Shown here: positions 48,483 to 57,020 of the stretch, piece after piece | How positions within the stretch are numbered: position 1 is the first letter of the stretch | Layout: the number at the start of each line of letters is the position of its first letter | Source: SIG440 sp045648175 | Lineage (GTDB): Bacteria > Bacillota > Clostridia > Monoglobales > Monoglobaceae | DNA: 64,000 nt | Assembly: GCA_045648175.1 (NCBI GenBank) | Contig: JAZRNN010000016.1 | Span: forward strand, 1 to 64,000 | Direction: 5' to 3' | Notes under the pieces: generated by a model | What the model was told of the DNA's origin: nothing | What the model saw: the letters and a program-made list of their open reading frames with translations, nothing else | Databases searched by the model: none | Program-made: the position numbers and the translations under genes

Positions 48483-49522
48483 CTATACGAAACATAAAGG
48501 TTAACTGCCAAAAGAGTGATGACAGGTGCAAAAATAACACCCATAATGCCAAAGAATTTTAATCCGATATATATGCTGATTAAAGTAAGGATGGGGTGAA
48601 CACCGATTTGTTTGCTGATGACTTTTGGTTCAGCAAGCTGACGAACAACAAATACAAGTGCTTGTATTATCAGTAAGGATACAAAGGAATACATATCTCC
48701 GTAAATAAGCGAAATTAGTGCCCATGGAACAAGAACGGCAGCGGTTCCTAATACAGGCAAAACATCTACAAGACCGCACAAAATTCCCCACAACAAGGGA
48801 TATTCTTTGCCTACAATCCACAGACCTACTGTTACTAAAAATGCAGTTAGCAGCATCAATATAAGCTGTGCTTTTATATATGAAGAAAATGCATGCAAAA
48901 TAATATTTTTAATCTTTGCGGCAAGCCGGATAACCTTTGTGGGGAAGAGTTCCTTCAAAAAGTTTATAACCAGAAGATAGTCCTTTGTAAAGAAAAATGT
49001 GCCCAGAATAAACATAACGAGAAAGAAAAGAATTCCGGGAAGAGCCGATGCAAGGCTTTTCGCTGCATCAATTGCCAAAGAGCCGGCCATGCCCGAAAGG
49101 GTGGCGGTGTATTCCCATAGTTTTGCCAGAACGGTATCAATGATTTGTGAGGTTTCAGGGGAGAGGGATAGTTTAAATCCGTTAAAACTGTCAATTAAAT
49201 TATTGAGCTGCAGGCGAAATGCGGATATTGTATCTGGAAGTGTTATAATCAAATTTTTTGCCTGAGAAAAAAGCTGAAACAAAACAATTCCTACAAGCCC
49301 TAGTGCTGATGCTACGATAAAAGTTACCAAAACAGCCGAGCTGATGCCACGACTGATTTTTAGTTTGCGTTCAAGAAATCGTACAAAGGTTTGACAGATT
49401 GTGGCAATAAAAAAGGCTGCCAGAAATGGGGCAAAGACCTTTACAAATAAAGGAAGCAGGAATAACGCTGCCGCTATTCCTGCTGTAATAAGTACATTTT
49501 TTAATATTTTTTCAAAAGTCAC
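48461..49522 (-). CDS. ytvI: AI-2E family transporter, YtvI-like
   Basis: A 353-residue integral membrane protein of the AI-2E exporter superfamily with about seven or eight membrane segments, including the typical LLWGILCGLVDVLPVLGTAAVLVPWAL and the final IGLKFFGIMGVIFAPVI. The YtvI branch is tied to sporulation in Firmicutes. GTG 49522 has AAAGGAG eight bases upstream. The substrate is not known. The stop lies in the loop of the terminator. Confidence 0.85.
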   Translation of the reverse strand: MTFEKILKNVLITAGIAAALFLLPLFVKVFAPFLAAFFIATICQTFVRFLERKLKISRGISSAVLVTFIVASALGLVGIVLFQLFSQAKNLIITLPDTISAFRLQLNNLIDSFNGFKLSLSPETSQIIDTVLAKLWEYTATLSGMAGSLAIDAAKSLASALPGILFFLVMFILGTFFFTKDYLLVINFLKELFPTKVIRLAAKIKNIILHAFSSYIKAQLILMLLTAFLVTVGLWIVGKEYPLLWGILCGLVDVLPVLGTAAVLVPWALISLIYGDMYSFVSLLIIQALVFVVRQLAEPKVISKQIGVHPILTLISIYIGLKFFGIMGVIFAPVITLLAVNLYVSYRENADRF

Positions 49523-49552
49523 CGCAAACGCTCCTTTTGCGGCAATCAAAAT

Positions 49553-50755
49553 TTATTTTGAAGTAAGTCTTTCGATAAGAGTATATCCGTGTTCTACCAC
49601 AACCCCTGTTTTGCGAGCCTCTGCCTCGGTATAGGTAATATTTTTAGGCTCGGTATGATTACCGCTTTTATATATTATATACGGCACAGGGTCAGAAGTA
49701 TGCGTTCTTATCGCCAAAGGTGTAGGATGGTCAGGCATGATGAGAATCGCATATTCTTCGTCAGCTTTCTCAAGAGCGTCAATAATGGGCGCTACAATTT
49801 TTTCGTCAATCAACTCAATAGCTTTAACCTTATTTTCAATTTCGTGTCTGTGGCCTGCTTCATCGGGCGCTTCAAGATGAACATACAGAAAATCTGAGCC
49901 ACTCTTCAAAGCATTGATTGCAGCTTCTGCCTTACCGTCAAAGTTAGTATGCACATTTCCTGTTGCACCTATAACATCAACATTTTCAAGACCGGCACAA
50001 ACACCGATGCCTTTGATAAGGTCAACTGCTGAAACAACCGTACCCTGAAGATTGAATTTTTCTTTATATGTATCAAGAGCGGGTTTTGTTCCGTTACCCC
50101 AGATCCAGATGGAGTTTGCGGGATTAAGACCTCTTTTGATTCTGTCAAGATTAACGGGATGATTTTTCAGAATTTCGTGACTCTTTTTCATAAGGTTAAG
50201 GATGGTTTCATCCTTGGGGAGATAGTCTTTTATGCATCTGCCTGAAATATCGTGGGGCGGGGTAAGTGAGAAATTGTTCTCCTTGTTGTGCCAAACCATA
50301 AGATGACGGTAGCTGATACCGCTGAAGAATTCATATTCTTCGGTGCGTAAAGCTTCGTTGACTGCGGCAATAAGCTGTGAGGATTCCTCGGTTGTGATTT
50401 CGTCAGAGCTGTAGTCTACCATGGTCTTATCTTCGTAGTTTTCTTCGTTTGAAAGTGTAACTACGTTGGTCCTGAATGTAGTATCGGTAAGCTCCAGATG
50501 AACACCCATAGACATTGCCTCAAGCGGAGAGCGACCTGTGTAGTATTTCAGCGGGTCATATCCGAATACTGCAAGGTTTGCCACATCGCTGCCGGGGGGG
50601 AGATTTGCAGGGACGGTAGTCACCATTCCTACCTCGCCCAAAGACGCTAAGCGGTCAATGTTGGGCTTATGTGCAACCTCTAACGGAGTTTTGTTACCTA
50701 GATCTGCTACGGGAGTATCTGCCGCACCGTCGCACAAAATAACTATATATTTCAT
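49553..50755 (-). CDS. apgM: Cofactor-independent phosphoglycerate mutase, archaeal type (ApgM)
   Basis: A 400-residue alkaline-phosphatase-fold enzyme. It shows YIVILCDGAADTPVADLG near the start, the nucleophile serine region PPGSDVANLAVFGYDP (about 53-68) and late metal motifs (APDEAGHRHE, MPDHPTP). The family interconverts 3- and 2-phosphoglycerate; some members in lineages lacking thrB have been proposed to act as homoserine kinases. No threonine gene is adjacent to decide. It lies 39 bases downstream of typA on the same strand. Confidence 0.9.
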   Translation of the reverse strand: MKYIVILCDGAADTPVADLGNKTPLEVAHKPNIDRLASLGEVGMVTTVPANLPPGSDVANLAVFGYDPLKYYTGRSPLEAMSMGVHLELTDTTFRTNVVTLSNEENYEDKTMVDYSSDEITTEESSQLIAAVNEALRTEEYEFFSGISYRHLMVWHNKENNFSLTPPHDISGRCIKDYLPKDETILNLMKKSHEILKNHPVNLDRIKRGLNPANSIWIWGNGTKPALDTYKEKFNLQGTVVSAVDLIKGIGVCAGLENVDVIGATGNVHTNFDGKAEAAINALKSGSDFLYVHLEAPDEAGHRHEIENKVKAIELIDEKIVAPIIDALEKADEEYAILIMPDHPTPLAIRTHTSDPVPYIIYKSGNHTEPKNITYTEAEARKTGVVVEHGYTLIERLTSK

Positions 50756-50794
50756 ATAATATCACACCTTTCGTGAAAGATATTTTTGTTTATT

Positions 50795-52618
50795 TTAGTT
50801 TTTCTCTCTTGCTTTTGCTTTAAGTCGAAGTTGGGTATCGAGTATACGTTTTCTAAGTCGCAGGCTTTGGGGTGTTACCTCCAAAAGCTCGTCATCGGCA
50901 AGAAATTCAATACACATCTCTAAACTCAGTTTAATGGGAGGAGTTAGCTTCAAAGCCTCGTCGCTGCCTGATGCACGTGTATTTGTCAACTGCTTTTTCT
51001 TGCAGACGTTAACTGCCATATCCTCAAGTTTTGGATTCATACCCACAATCATACCTTCGTAGACAGGTGTTCCCGGGTCAATAAACAATGAACCTCTGTC
51101 CTGAATTTTAAACAAGCCGTAGCCCACAGCCTCTCCTGTATCAAATGAAACAAGTGAGCCGGTGTATCTTCGTGTTATATCTCCTTTGTATGGCTGATAT
51201 TCATAAAATACCGAGTTGAGTATTCCTTCGCCCTTGGTGTCGGTAAGGAATTCGTTTCTATAGCCAAGTAAGCCTCTTGACGGAATAAGATATTCAATCC
51301 TCATTCTGTCGCCCTGGGGGGACATATGGGTAAGTTCGCCCTTGCGGGAACCCATTTTTTCCATAACTGCACCCATAGATGTCTCGGGAACATCAATAAG
51401 CAGTCTTTCAATTGGTTCGTATTGCTGACCGTTTATAGTCTTGTAAAGCACCTTGGGTGTGCTTACCGAAAATTCATAGCCCTCACGGCGCATTGTTTCA
51501 ATAAGAATTGAAATATGCATTTCGCCCCTGCCTGCAACACGAAAACTGTCGGTGGTTTCTCCGTCAATTACACGCAACGAAACATCCTTCAGCAGTTCTT
51601 TGTGTAGTCTTTCGCGGAGTTGGCGGGAGGTTACAAACTTACCTTCCCTACCGGCAAACGGACTGTCATTTACCGAAAACGTCATTTCAATGGTAGGTTC
51701 GCCAATTTTAACAAAAGATAGTGGCTCGGGAGCAGAAACAGATGTTACGGTATCGCCGATTGAAATGTCGGTTATGCCCGAAAAACATACGATGTCGCCA
51801 ACGTTTGCGGTTTCAACGGCTGTTCTGGCAAGACCATCTATCTGATAAATGTTGGAAATTTTTGCCTTGTATGGCTCGTGCTTTTGGTGATAGTCGCAAA
51901 CCATAACTTCCTGATTATGCTTAAGTGAACCACGCTCGATTCTGCCGATTGCAATTCTTCCAACATAATCGTTGTAGTCGATTGATGAAACAAGCATTTG
52001 CAGTTCGCCTGTTTCGTCGCCTTCGGGGGCGGGGATATAGTTTTTGATTGTTTCAAAAAGAACGGTCAGATCCTCACCCTGTTTGCTTGGACTTAAGGAA
52101 GCCGTTCCGGCTCTGCCCGAACAATAGATTATAGGGCTGTCAAGCTGTTCGTCGTTGGCATTAAGGTCAAGAAGCAGTTCCAAAACCTCGTCGCCGATTT
52201 CGTTAAGACGGGAATCAGGCCGGTCAATTTTATTAACCACAATAATGATGGGGTGCTGCATTTCAAGTGCCTTTTGCAGAACAAATCTTGTCTGTGGCAT
52301 TGGCCCTTCTGCGGCATCAACCAGCAAAATTACACCGTTAACCATTTTAAGAATACGCTCAACCTCACCGCTGAAATCTGCGTGTCCGGGGGTGTCAATT
52401 ATATTCATCTTAATATCTTTATAGTGTACCGAGGTGTTTTTTGCAAGGATTGTAATACCTCTTTCTTTTTCTAAGTCGCCGTTGTCCATAACACGTTCTT
52501 CAACAACTTGATTTTCGCGGTACACACCGCCCTGCTTCAGCATTTCGTCAACCAAAGTGGTTTTGCCGTGGTCAACGTGGGCGATGATTGCAATATTTCT
52601 TAAATCTTCTCTTTTCAT
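50795..52618 (-). CDS. typA: Translational GTPase TypA/BipA
   Basis: A 607-residue GTPase related to EF-G, involved in ribosome assembly and stress growth. The P-loop is AHVDHGKTTLVDEML (about 10-24), switch II DTPGHADFSGEV (about 74-85), G4 NKID. A C-terminal BipA-specific domain includes GDRMRIEYLIPSRGLLGYR. ATG 52618 follows AAGGAA by eight bases; a longer frame to 52660 lacks a site. Confidence 0.97.
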   Translation of the reverse strand: MKREDLRNIAIIAHVDHGKTTLVDEMLKQGGVYRENQVVEERVMDNGDLEKERGITILAKNTSVHYKDIKMNIIDTPGHADFSGEVERILKMVNGVILLVDAAEGPMPQTRFVLQKALEMQHPIIIVVNKIDRPDSRLNEIGDEVLELLLDLNANDEQLDSPIIYCSGRAGTASLSPSKQGEDLTVLFETIKNYIPAPEGDETGELQMLVSSIDYNDYVGRIAIGRIERGSLKHNQEVMVCDYHQKHEPYKAKISNIYQIDGLARTAVETANVGDIVCFSGITDISIGDTVTSVSAPEPLSFVKIGEPTIEMTFSVNDSPFAGREGKFVTSRQLRERLHKELLKDVSLRVIDGETTDSFRVAGRGEMHISILIETMRREGYEFSVSTPKVLYKTINGQQYEPIERLLIDVPETSMGAVMEKMGSRKGELTHMSPQGDRMRIEYLIPSRGLLGYRNEFLTDTKGEGILNSVFYEYQPYKGDITRRYTGSLVSFDTGEAVGYGLFKIQDRGSLFIDPGTPVYEGMIVGMNPKLEDMAVNVCKKKQLTNTRASGSDEALKLTPPIKLSLEMCIEFLADDELLEVTPQSLRLRKRILDTQLRLKAKAREKN

Positions 52619-52706
52619 AAAATCATTCCTTATCTTTCTAGTCAACATATTATTATACAACTTTTTTTGCTTTTTGTCTACGGTTATAGGCGTATTTTTT
52701 GCAAAA

Positions 52707-52741
52707 ACAAAAATCCCGCCTGTAACAGACGGGATTTTTGT
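52707..52741. terminator. Symmetric intrinsic terminator between typA and small RNA copy 3
   Basis: A perfect 12-bp stem (52707-52718 with 52730-52741) with A and T runs. It faces both ways and isolates typA from the small RNA gene. Confidence 0.7.
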
Positions 52742-52788
52742 ATGTAATTGGTTTAGCGACGAACAGAGCTAAAAATGCATTTTTCAAT

Positions 52789-52944
52789 AAAAAAGTGTAC
52801 GGCAATGCCGTACACCGAAAAACGCACTGCCTGTCGCCAGACAAAATTTAAACAAACAGTACAAGCATGCATAAATAAGCAGTACATTTTTACCAAAACC
52901 TAAAAATGCATGCAGTATCTGTTCCTGTTAAATTTTATCTGGCA
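52789..52944 (-). ncRNA. Rod-shaped small RNA, family copy 3
   Basis: A predicted 156-nt transcript, the same length as copy 1. The closing stem is 15 positions (52929-52943 with 52836-52850, one mismatch). Inside are a GCATGCAT/ATGCATGC helix and an apical hairpin. The tail GGCGACAGGCAGTGCGTTTTTCGG (minus strand, written here in two parts: GGCGACAGGC then AGTGCGTTTTTCGG) closely matches copy 1. The terminator is 52795-52803 with 52807-52815 plus six U. Tail bases 52818-52830 can pair at all 13 positions with apical bases 52879-52891. Differences from copy 1 in this pairing are wobble-compatible. No start codon is usable in the frame that resembles copy 1. Confidence 0.75.
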
Positions 52945-52949
52945 AAGAC

Positions 52950-52978
52950 ATTATACCATATGTTGTTATATTTGTAAA
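52950..52978 (-). promoter_or_regulatory. Promoter of small RNA copy 3
   Basis: TTTACA (52973-52978), a 17-base spacer and TATAAT (52950-52955) on the minus strand, starting at the closing stem. Confidence 0.75.
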
Positions 52979-53071
52979 TAGTACATTTCCCTTATTATTC
53001 TGTATTTCTTGACAAAAAATTACTTTATTGATATACTGATTACAACTTCAAAATGAAAGGTTGTATAAATT

Positions 53072-53512
53072 ATGTGGGAAGAATTTAAAAAGTTTGCCTT
53101 CAAGGGCAACGTAATTGACATGGCAGTCGGCGTTGTTGTCGGAGGTGCGTTCAGCACAATCGTAAATTCACTGGTTAAGGATATTATTATGCCGGTTTTT
53201 GGTTTTATTACCGCAGGTATGGATTTTTCAGCGCTCAAGCTTGTATTATCCGAAGCCACCGAAACCAAGCCTGAAGCCGCAATTCTTTACGGCACATTTA
53301 TTCAGAATATAATCAGCTTTTTGATTATTGCTTTTTCAATTTTTATTGTTGTTAAAGGCATCAACAAGGCAACCAGCCTCAGAAAGGCTCCCGAGCCCGA
53401 GGTTATCGAAGAGGCACCCAAGCCTCCCACTCAGGAAGAACTACTTGCTGAAATTCGTGACCTTTTAAAGGAATCTGCAAGTGTTCCTGCGCTTGGGGAA
53501 GCAAAAAAATAG
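53072..53512 (+). CDS. mscL: Large-conductance mechanosensitive channel MscL
   Basis: A 146-residue MscL. It has the N-terminal helix FKKFAFKGNVIDMAVGVVVGGAF (residues 5-27), a first membrane helix with glycine-rich packing, a short loop and a second helix (about 78-98), then an acidic C-terminal bundle. It opens at high membrane tension to save cells from osmotic shock. It is a single gene with its own terminator. Confidence 0.97.
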   Translation: MWEEFKKFAFKGNVIDMAVGVVVGGAFSTIVNSLVKDIIMPVFGFITAGMDFSALKLVLSEATETKPEAAILYGTFIQNIISFLIIAFSIFIVVKGINKATSLRKAPEPEVIEEAPKPPTQEELLAEIRDLLKESASVPALGEAKK

Positions 53513-53530
53513 AAAAAAGAATAGACAAAG

Positions 53531-53565
53531 AGAATGTATAAAACAAATTATACATTCTTTTTTTA
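53531..53565 (+). terminator. Intrinsic terminator after mscL
   Basis: A perfect 10-bp stem (53531-53540 with 53549-53558) followed by a run of seven T. Confidence 0.8.
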
Positions 53566-53623
53566 TTGGGAATTGCCAATCCTTCTTTTGAATATAAATT
53601 TCATATATGCATTTTGAAAGCGA

Positions 53624-54220
53624 GTGAAGGGAATGCTGAATTATATTTGGAGTGGGATGATTTTAATATCCTTTGCAGTGGCGATTTTTACTGGGCGTAT
53701 CGAGGAAACCACCGCAGCCGCAATGGAGGGTGCAGGAAATGCAATACAGACCTGCATAGGCTTGCTTGGTGTTATGTGTTTGTGGTCGGGGATAGCAAAG
53801 ATAGCCGAGAACTCAGGACTTACATCGGTTTTTGCAAAGCTTTTAAGACCTGTCACCAAGGTTGTTTTTCCAAAGTTGAAAAGTGAGTCGGCGGCATTAA
53901 ATGCAATAGTGCTGAATATGGTGGCCAACTTGTTTGGTATGGGCAATGCGGCTACACCTTTGGGGATTGCTGCTATGAAGGAGCTTGATAAAGAAAACTG
54001 TTACAGAGGTACGGCAAGCAATGAGATGTGTATGTTTGTAGTGATTAATACTGCGTCCATTCAGCTTATTCCCTCAACAGTTATTTCTTTGCGGCAGATG
54101 TTTGGGTCAGAGAATCCGTCGGGCATTGTGGTTCCTGTATGGATTTGCAGTATATGTGCTGTTATTATGGGAGTTCTGGCAGCAAAGGTTTTTGAGAGAA
54201 GAGGTAAAGGTCGACTATGA
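53624..54220 (+). CDS. spmA: Spore maturation protein SpmA
   Basis: A 198-residue membrane protein of the nucleoside-recognition (Gate) fold, needed for normal spore core dehydration. Conserved parts are GMGNAATPLGIAAMKEL (about 108-124) and NTASIQLIPSTVISLR (about 143-158), with about five membrane segments. The start is GTG 53624 or ATG 53633. It is coupled to spmB through an ATGA overlap. Confidence 0.94.
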   Translation: MKGMLNYIWSGMILISFAVAIFTGRIEETTAAAMEGAGNAIQTCIGLLGVMCLWSGIAKIAENSGLTSVFAKLLRPVTKVVFPKLKSESAALNAIVLNMVANLFGMGNAATPLGIAAMKELDKENCYRGTASNEMCMFVVINTASIQLIPSTVISLRQMFGSENPSGIVVPVWICSICAVIMGVLAAKVFERRGKGRL

Positions 54221-54741
54221 TGAATTTGATTTCTTCTTTTGCAATACCTGTGATGATTGTTGGAATTATAGTTTTTGGGCTGGCAAAACATATAAATGTT
54301 TATGACAGCTTTATTGATGGGGCAAAATCGGGACTTGAAAGCACGATTCAGATTGCGGCGCCGCTTGTGGGATTACTTGTTGGAATTTCTGCACTTCGGG
54401 GTTCAGGAGCTATGGAGCTTTTGGCAAAGGTACTTGCTCCTGTTACGGGATATCTTGGTGTACCATCTGATGTATTGCCTCTTGCATTGCTACGTCCCGT
54501 GTCAGGCAGTGGCTCTGTTGCCATAGTAAACGACATATTTAAAAATTGCGGTCCTGATTCACTGGCCGGCAAAATTGCTTCGGTAATGATGGGTTCAACA
54601 GAAACGACGTTTTATACCATTGCTGTATATTTTGGAGCGGTGGGAATAAAGAATGTGCGCCACACGGTTAAGTCAGCACTGGTTGCTGATTTAACAGGAA
54701 TGGTAATGGCGGTTATATTAGTGAGAATTATAATGACATAA
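54217..54741 (+). CDS. spmB: Spore maturation protein SpmB
   Basis: A 174-residue partner of SpmA with the same fold. It has VYDSFIDGAKSGLESTIQIAAPLVG (about 28-52), LLRPVSGSGSVAIVND and MGSTETTFYTIAVYFG near 123-138. The two act together in core dehydration and heat resistance of spores. Confidence 0.95.
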   Translation: MMNLISSFAIPVMIVGIIVFGLAKHINVYDSFIDGAKSGLESTIQIAAPLVGLLVGISALRGSGAMELLAKVLAPVTGYLGVPSDVLPLALLRPVSGSGSVAIVNDIFKNCGPDSLAGKIASVMMGSTETTFYTIAVYFGAVGIKNVRHTVKSALVADLTGMVMAVILVRIIMT

Positions 54742-54811
54742 AAAGTGTTGCACTCAGTTGTATTATATGATAAAATAAAATTAATTTACAAAAGAGAGGT
54801 GCAATCGTGCA

Positions 54812-55429
54812 ATGAAGGAAAGCTATAAGACCGTAAAGCGTCAGGCAACAGATGAAATTGTTGAAAAACGTTCAAGATTTATTGCCGATATAAAGCCTGT
54901 TGAAACCGAGGAAGAGGCGCTTGCCTTTCTTGAAGAAATAAAGAAAAAATACTGGGATGCAAGGCATCACGTTTATGCTTATGTTTTGGAAGAAAATAAT
55001 ATTCAGCGCTACAGCGACGATGGTGAGCCTGCAGGGACTGCGGGAGTTCCCGTTCTTGATATGATAAAAAAAGAGGGTTTAAGCAATCTTATTGTGGTTA
55101 TAACAAGGTATTTTGGCGGCATCCTGCTTGGTACGGGCGGTCTTGTTCACGCTTATTCTAAATCTGCAAAAGTGGGTGTTGAGGCGGCGCAGCCCGTGAC
55201 AATGACTCTTTGTTGTGAGATTACGGTTGAGTGTGATTATTCACTTCTTGGCAAAATTCAAAGCGAGGTTTGCGCAAAAGGCTATGAAATCAGCGGTACA
55301 GATTATGCCGAAAATGTTAAAATCTCGGCATTGGTTCCTGTTTCTGATGTATCAGGCTTTGAAGCAGATATAATTGACAAAACAAACGGACGTATCGGTA
55401 TTAAGCAAGGGAAAATAGGGTACTACTAA
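54812..55429 (+). CDS. yvyE: YigZ/IMPACT family protein (YvyE)
   Basis: A 205-residue protein with the UPF0029 N-terminal domain: KRSRFIADIKPV, ARHHVYAYVL, DDGEPAGTAGVPVLD and a GGILLGTGGLVHAYSKS segment, followed by a DUF1949-type C-terminal domain. The family resembles eukaryotic IMPACT; its bacterial role is unclear. A TTGCAC-17-TAAAAT promoter lies just upstream, near 54747-54775. Confidence 0.9.
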   Translation: MKESYKTVKRQATDEIVEKRSRFIADIKPVETEEEALAFLEEIKKKYWDARHHVYAYVLEENNIQRYSDDGEPAGTAGVPVLDMIKKEGLSNLIVVITRYFGGILLGTGGLVHAYSKSAKVGVEAAQPVTMTLCCEITVECDYSLLGKIQSEVCAKGYEISGTDYAENVKISALVPVSDVSGFEADIIDKTNGRIGIKQGKIGYY

Positions 55430-55487
55430 ATATAGTGGTTGAGATGTTGCTAATGCGGAAAATATTTGAAAAAATCTCTTTCAGGGA

Positions 55488-55516
55488 TTGATTTTATATA
55501 GAATTTGTGTTAAAAT
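55488..55516 (+). promoter_or_regulatory. Promoter of murA
   Basis: TTGATT (55488-55493), a 17-base spacer and TAAAAT (55511-55516). Confidence 0.65.
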
Positions 55517-55522
55517 AATAAA

Positions 55523-55671
55523 TTGGAAGAGAGCGAAAATCCTTTTGACCGAAAATATTGTGGATTTTAGCAGATTATTCGCAATCCTTAAGCCTGACTG
55601 GAGTTACACAAATCTCATTTAAGTGGCTACTGTAAGGCTTACTAAAGAAAAAATCTTTGGGTGGGTGAAAA
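55523..55671 (+). promoter_or_regulatory. Structured 5' leader of murA
   Basis: About 150 nt without a gene. A first hairpin pairs AAAATCC (from 55536) with GGATTTT (from 55562). A second, larger arm is closed by TAAGCCT (55589-55595) and AGGCTTA (55635-55641), with an inner hairpin. No T run follows, so any control would act on translation. No known riboswitch class is recognised. Confidence 0.45.
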
Positions 55672-56961
55672 ATGGAGAAATATGTTATTCTCGGCGGTGC
55701 TAAACTTGAGGGCGAGGTTGAAATCAGCGGTGCAAAAAATTCTGCGGTTGCTCTGATTGTGGCTGCCCTTATGGTCAGGGATGTATGTATCATTGAAAAT
55801 GTACCATCGGTAAGCGATATATATGTTCTTATAAATATAATAAATCAGCTTGGCGGCAATGCTGAGTTTATCGACAAGGGTGTTCTTAAGATTGACAGTA
55901 CAAATCTTGATTGCTATGAGGCACCTTATGAAATGGTCAGCAAAATCAGGGCGTCATCCTATCTTATGGGAGCACTCCTTGGCAGATTCGGCAAGGCAAG
56001 GGTTGCTATGCCGGGTGGCTGTGACTTTGGTGTAAGACCAATCGACCTGCATCTTAAGGGCTTTGTGGCTTTGGGAGCTGAATATTCGGTTGAGGCAGGC
56101 GGAATTGTAGATATTCGTTCTAATGGCCTCAGCGGTGCAAGTATTTATATGGATAAGGTGTCTGTTGGGGCTACAATAAATGTTATGTTAGCGGCGACTA
56201 TGGCGGATGGTCAGACTGTAATTGAAAATGCAGCAAAGGAACCTCATATTGTTGATGTTGCAAACTTTCTTAACAGTATGGGTGCAAACATTAAGGGTGC
56301 CGGTACTGATGTAATTAAGATAAGAGGAGTGGAGACTCTTCATGGTGGAACATATACAGTTATACCTGACCAGATTGAAGCCGGAACATTTATGATTGCA
56401 GCTGCTGCTACGGGCGGCGATGTTGTTATAAAGAATATTATTCCAAAGCATCTTGATTCTATTTCAGCAAAGCTTCTTGAAATGGGTGTTGAGATTGAGG
56501 AGTATGATGACAGCTTAAGAGTTAAAGCTGAAGGTAAACTCAAAAAAGCAAATGTTACAACAATGCCACATCCGGGATTTCCTACAGACATTCAGCCACA
56601 GATGCTTACCCTGCTTACAGGAGCAGAAGGTACAAGTATTGTTACTGAAAATGTGTGGGATAACAGATTTAAGTATGTTGAAGAACTTCGCAGAATGGGT
56701 GCAAGCGTGTCGGTTGATGGAAGAATTGCGGTTATTGAAGGCGGCGGAAGGCTCACAGGCTCGCCCGTTTCATCAACCGATTTAAGAGCCGGTGCGGCAC
56801 TGGTTATTGCGGGCCTTATGGCTAATGGTGTGACTGAGGTTTATAATTTAAAATATATTGACCGTGGCTATGAAGAATTTGAAAAGAAACTCCGTGGCTT
56901 AGGCGCACAGATAACTCGCCGAGTTGATGGCGAAAAGGGTAAAGCTGAAATTATAGCATAA
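55672..56961 (+). CDS. murA: UDP-N-acetylglucosamine 1-carboxyvinyltransferase
   Basis: A 429-residue MurA, the first committed step of peptidoglycan synthesis (PEP addition to UDP-GlcNAc). Catalytic Cys is present in MPGGCDFGVRPIDLHLKG (about residues 112-129), so it should be sensitive to fosfomycin in principle. The opening LEGEVEISGAKNSAVALI with KN at 20-21 is also canonical. It is preceded by a long structured leader and followed by a hairpin and walJ. Confidence 0.97.
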   Translation: MEKYVILGGAKLEGEVEISGAKNSAVALIVAALMVRDVCIIENVPSVSDIYVLINIINQLGGNAEFIDKGVLKIDSTNLDCYEAPYEMVSKIRASSYLMGALLGRFGKARVAMPGGCDFGVRPIDLHLKGFVALGAEYSVEAGGIVDIRSNGLSGASIYMDKVSVGATINVMLAATMADGQTVIENAAKEPHIVDVANFLNSMGANIKGAGTDVIKIRGVETLHGGTYTVIPDQIEAGTFMIAAAATGGDVVIKNIIPKHLDSISAKLLEMGVEIEEYDDSLRVKAEGKLKKANVTTMPHPGFPTDIQPQMLTLLTGAEGTSIVTENVWDNRFKYVEELRRMGASVSVDGRIAVIEGGGRLTGSPVSSTDLRAGAALVIAGLMANGVTEVYNLKYIDRGYEEFEKKLRGLGAQITRRVDGEKGKAEIIA

Positions 56962-56967
56962 GATGGT

Positions 56968-56998
56968 ACCGCATCAAAGAAATTTGATGCGGTCTTTA
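56968..56998 (+). terminator. Hairpin after murA
   Basis: A perfect 11-bp stem (56968-56978 with 56983-56993), but the following tract (CTTTAAA) is weak, so read-through into walJ is likely. Confidence 0.55.
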
Positions 56999-57020
56999 AA
57001 TTAAAGATGGAGGATGTTGT

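Noticed and set aside
52765..52790. AAAAATGCATTTTT palindrome near small RNA copy 3 as a separate element
   Set aside because: Short and A/T-rich; it may be a fragment of the RNA sequence, with no independent support.
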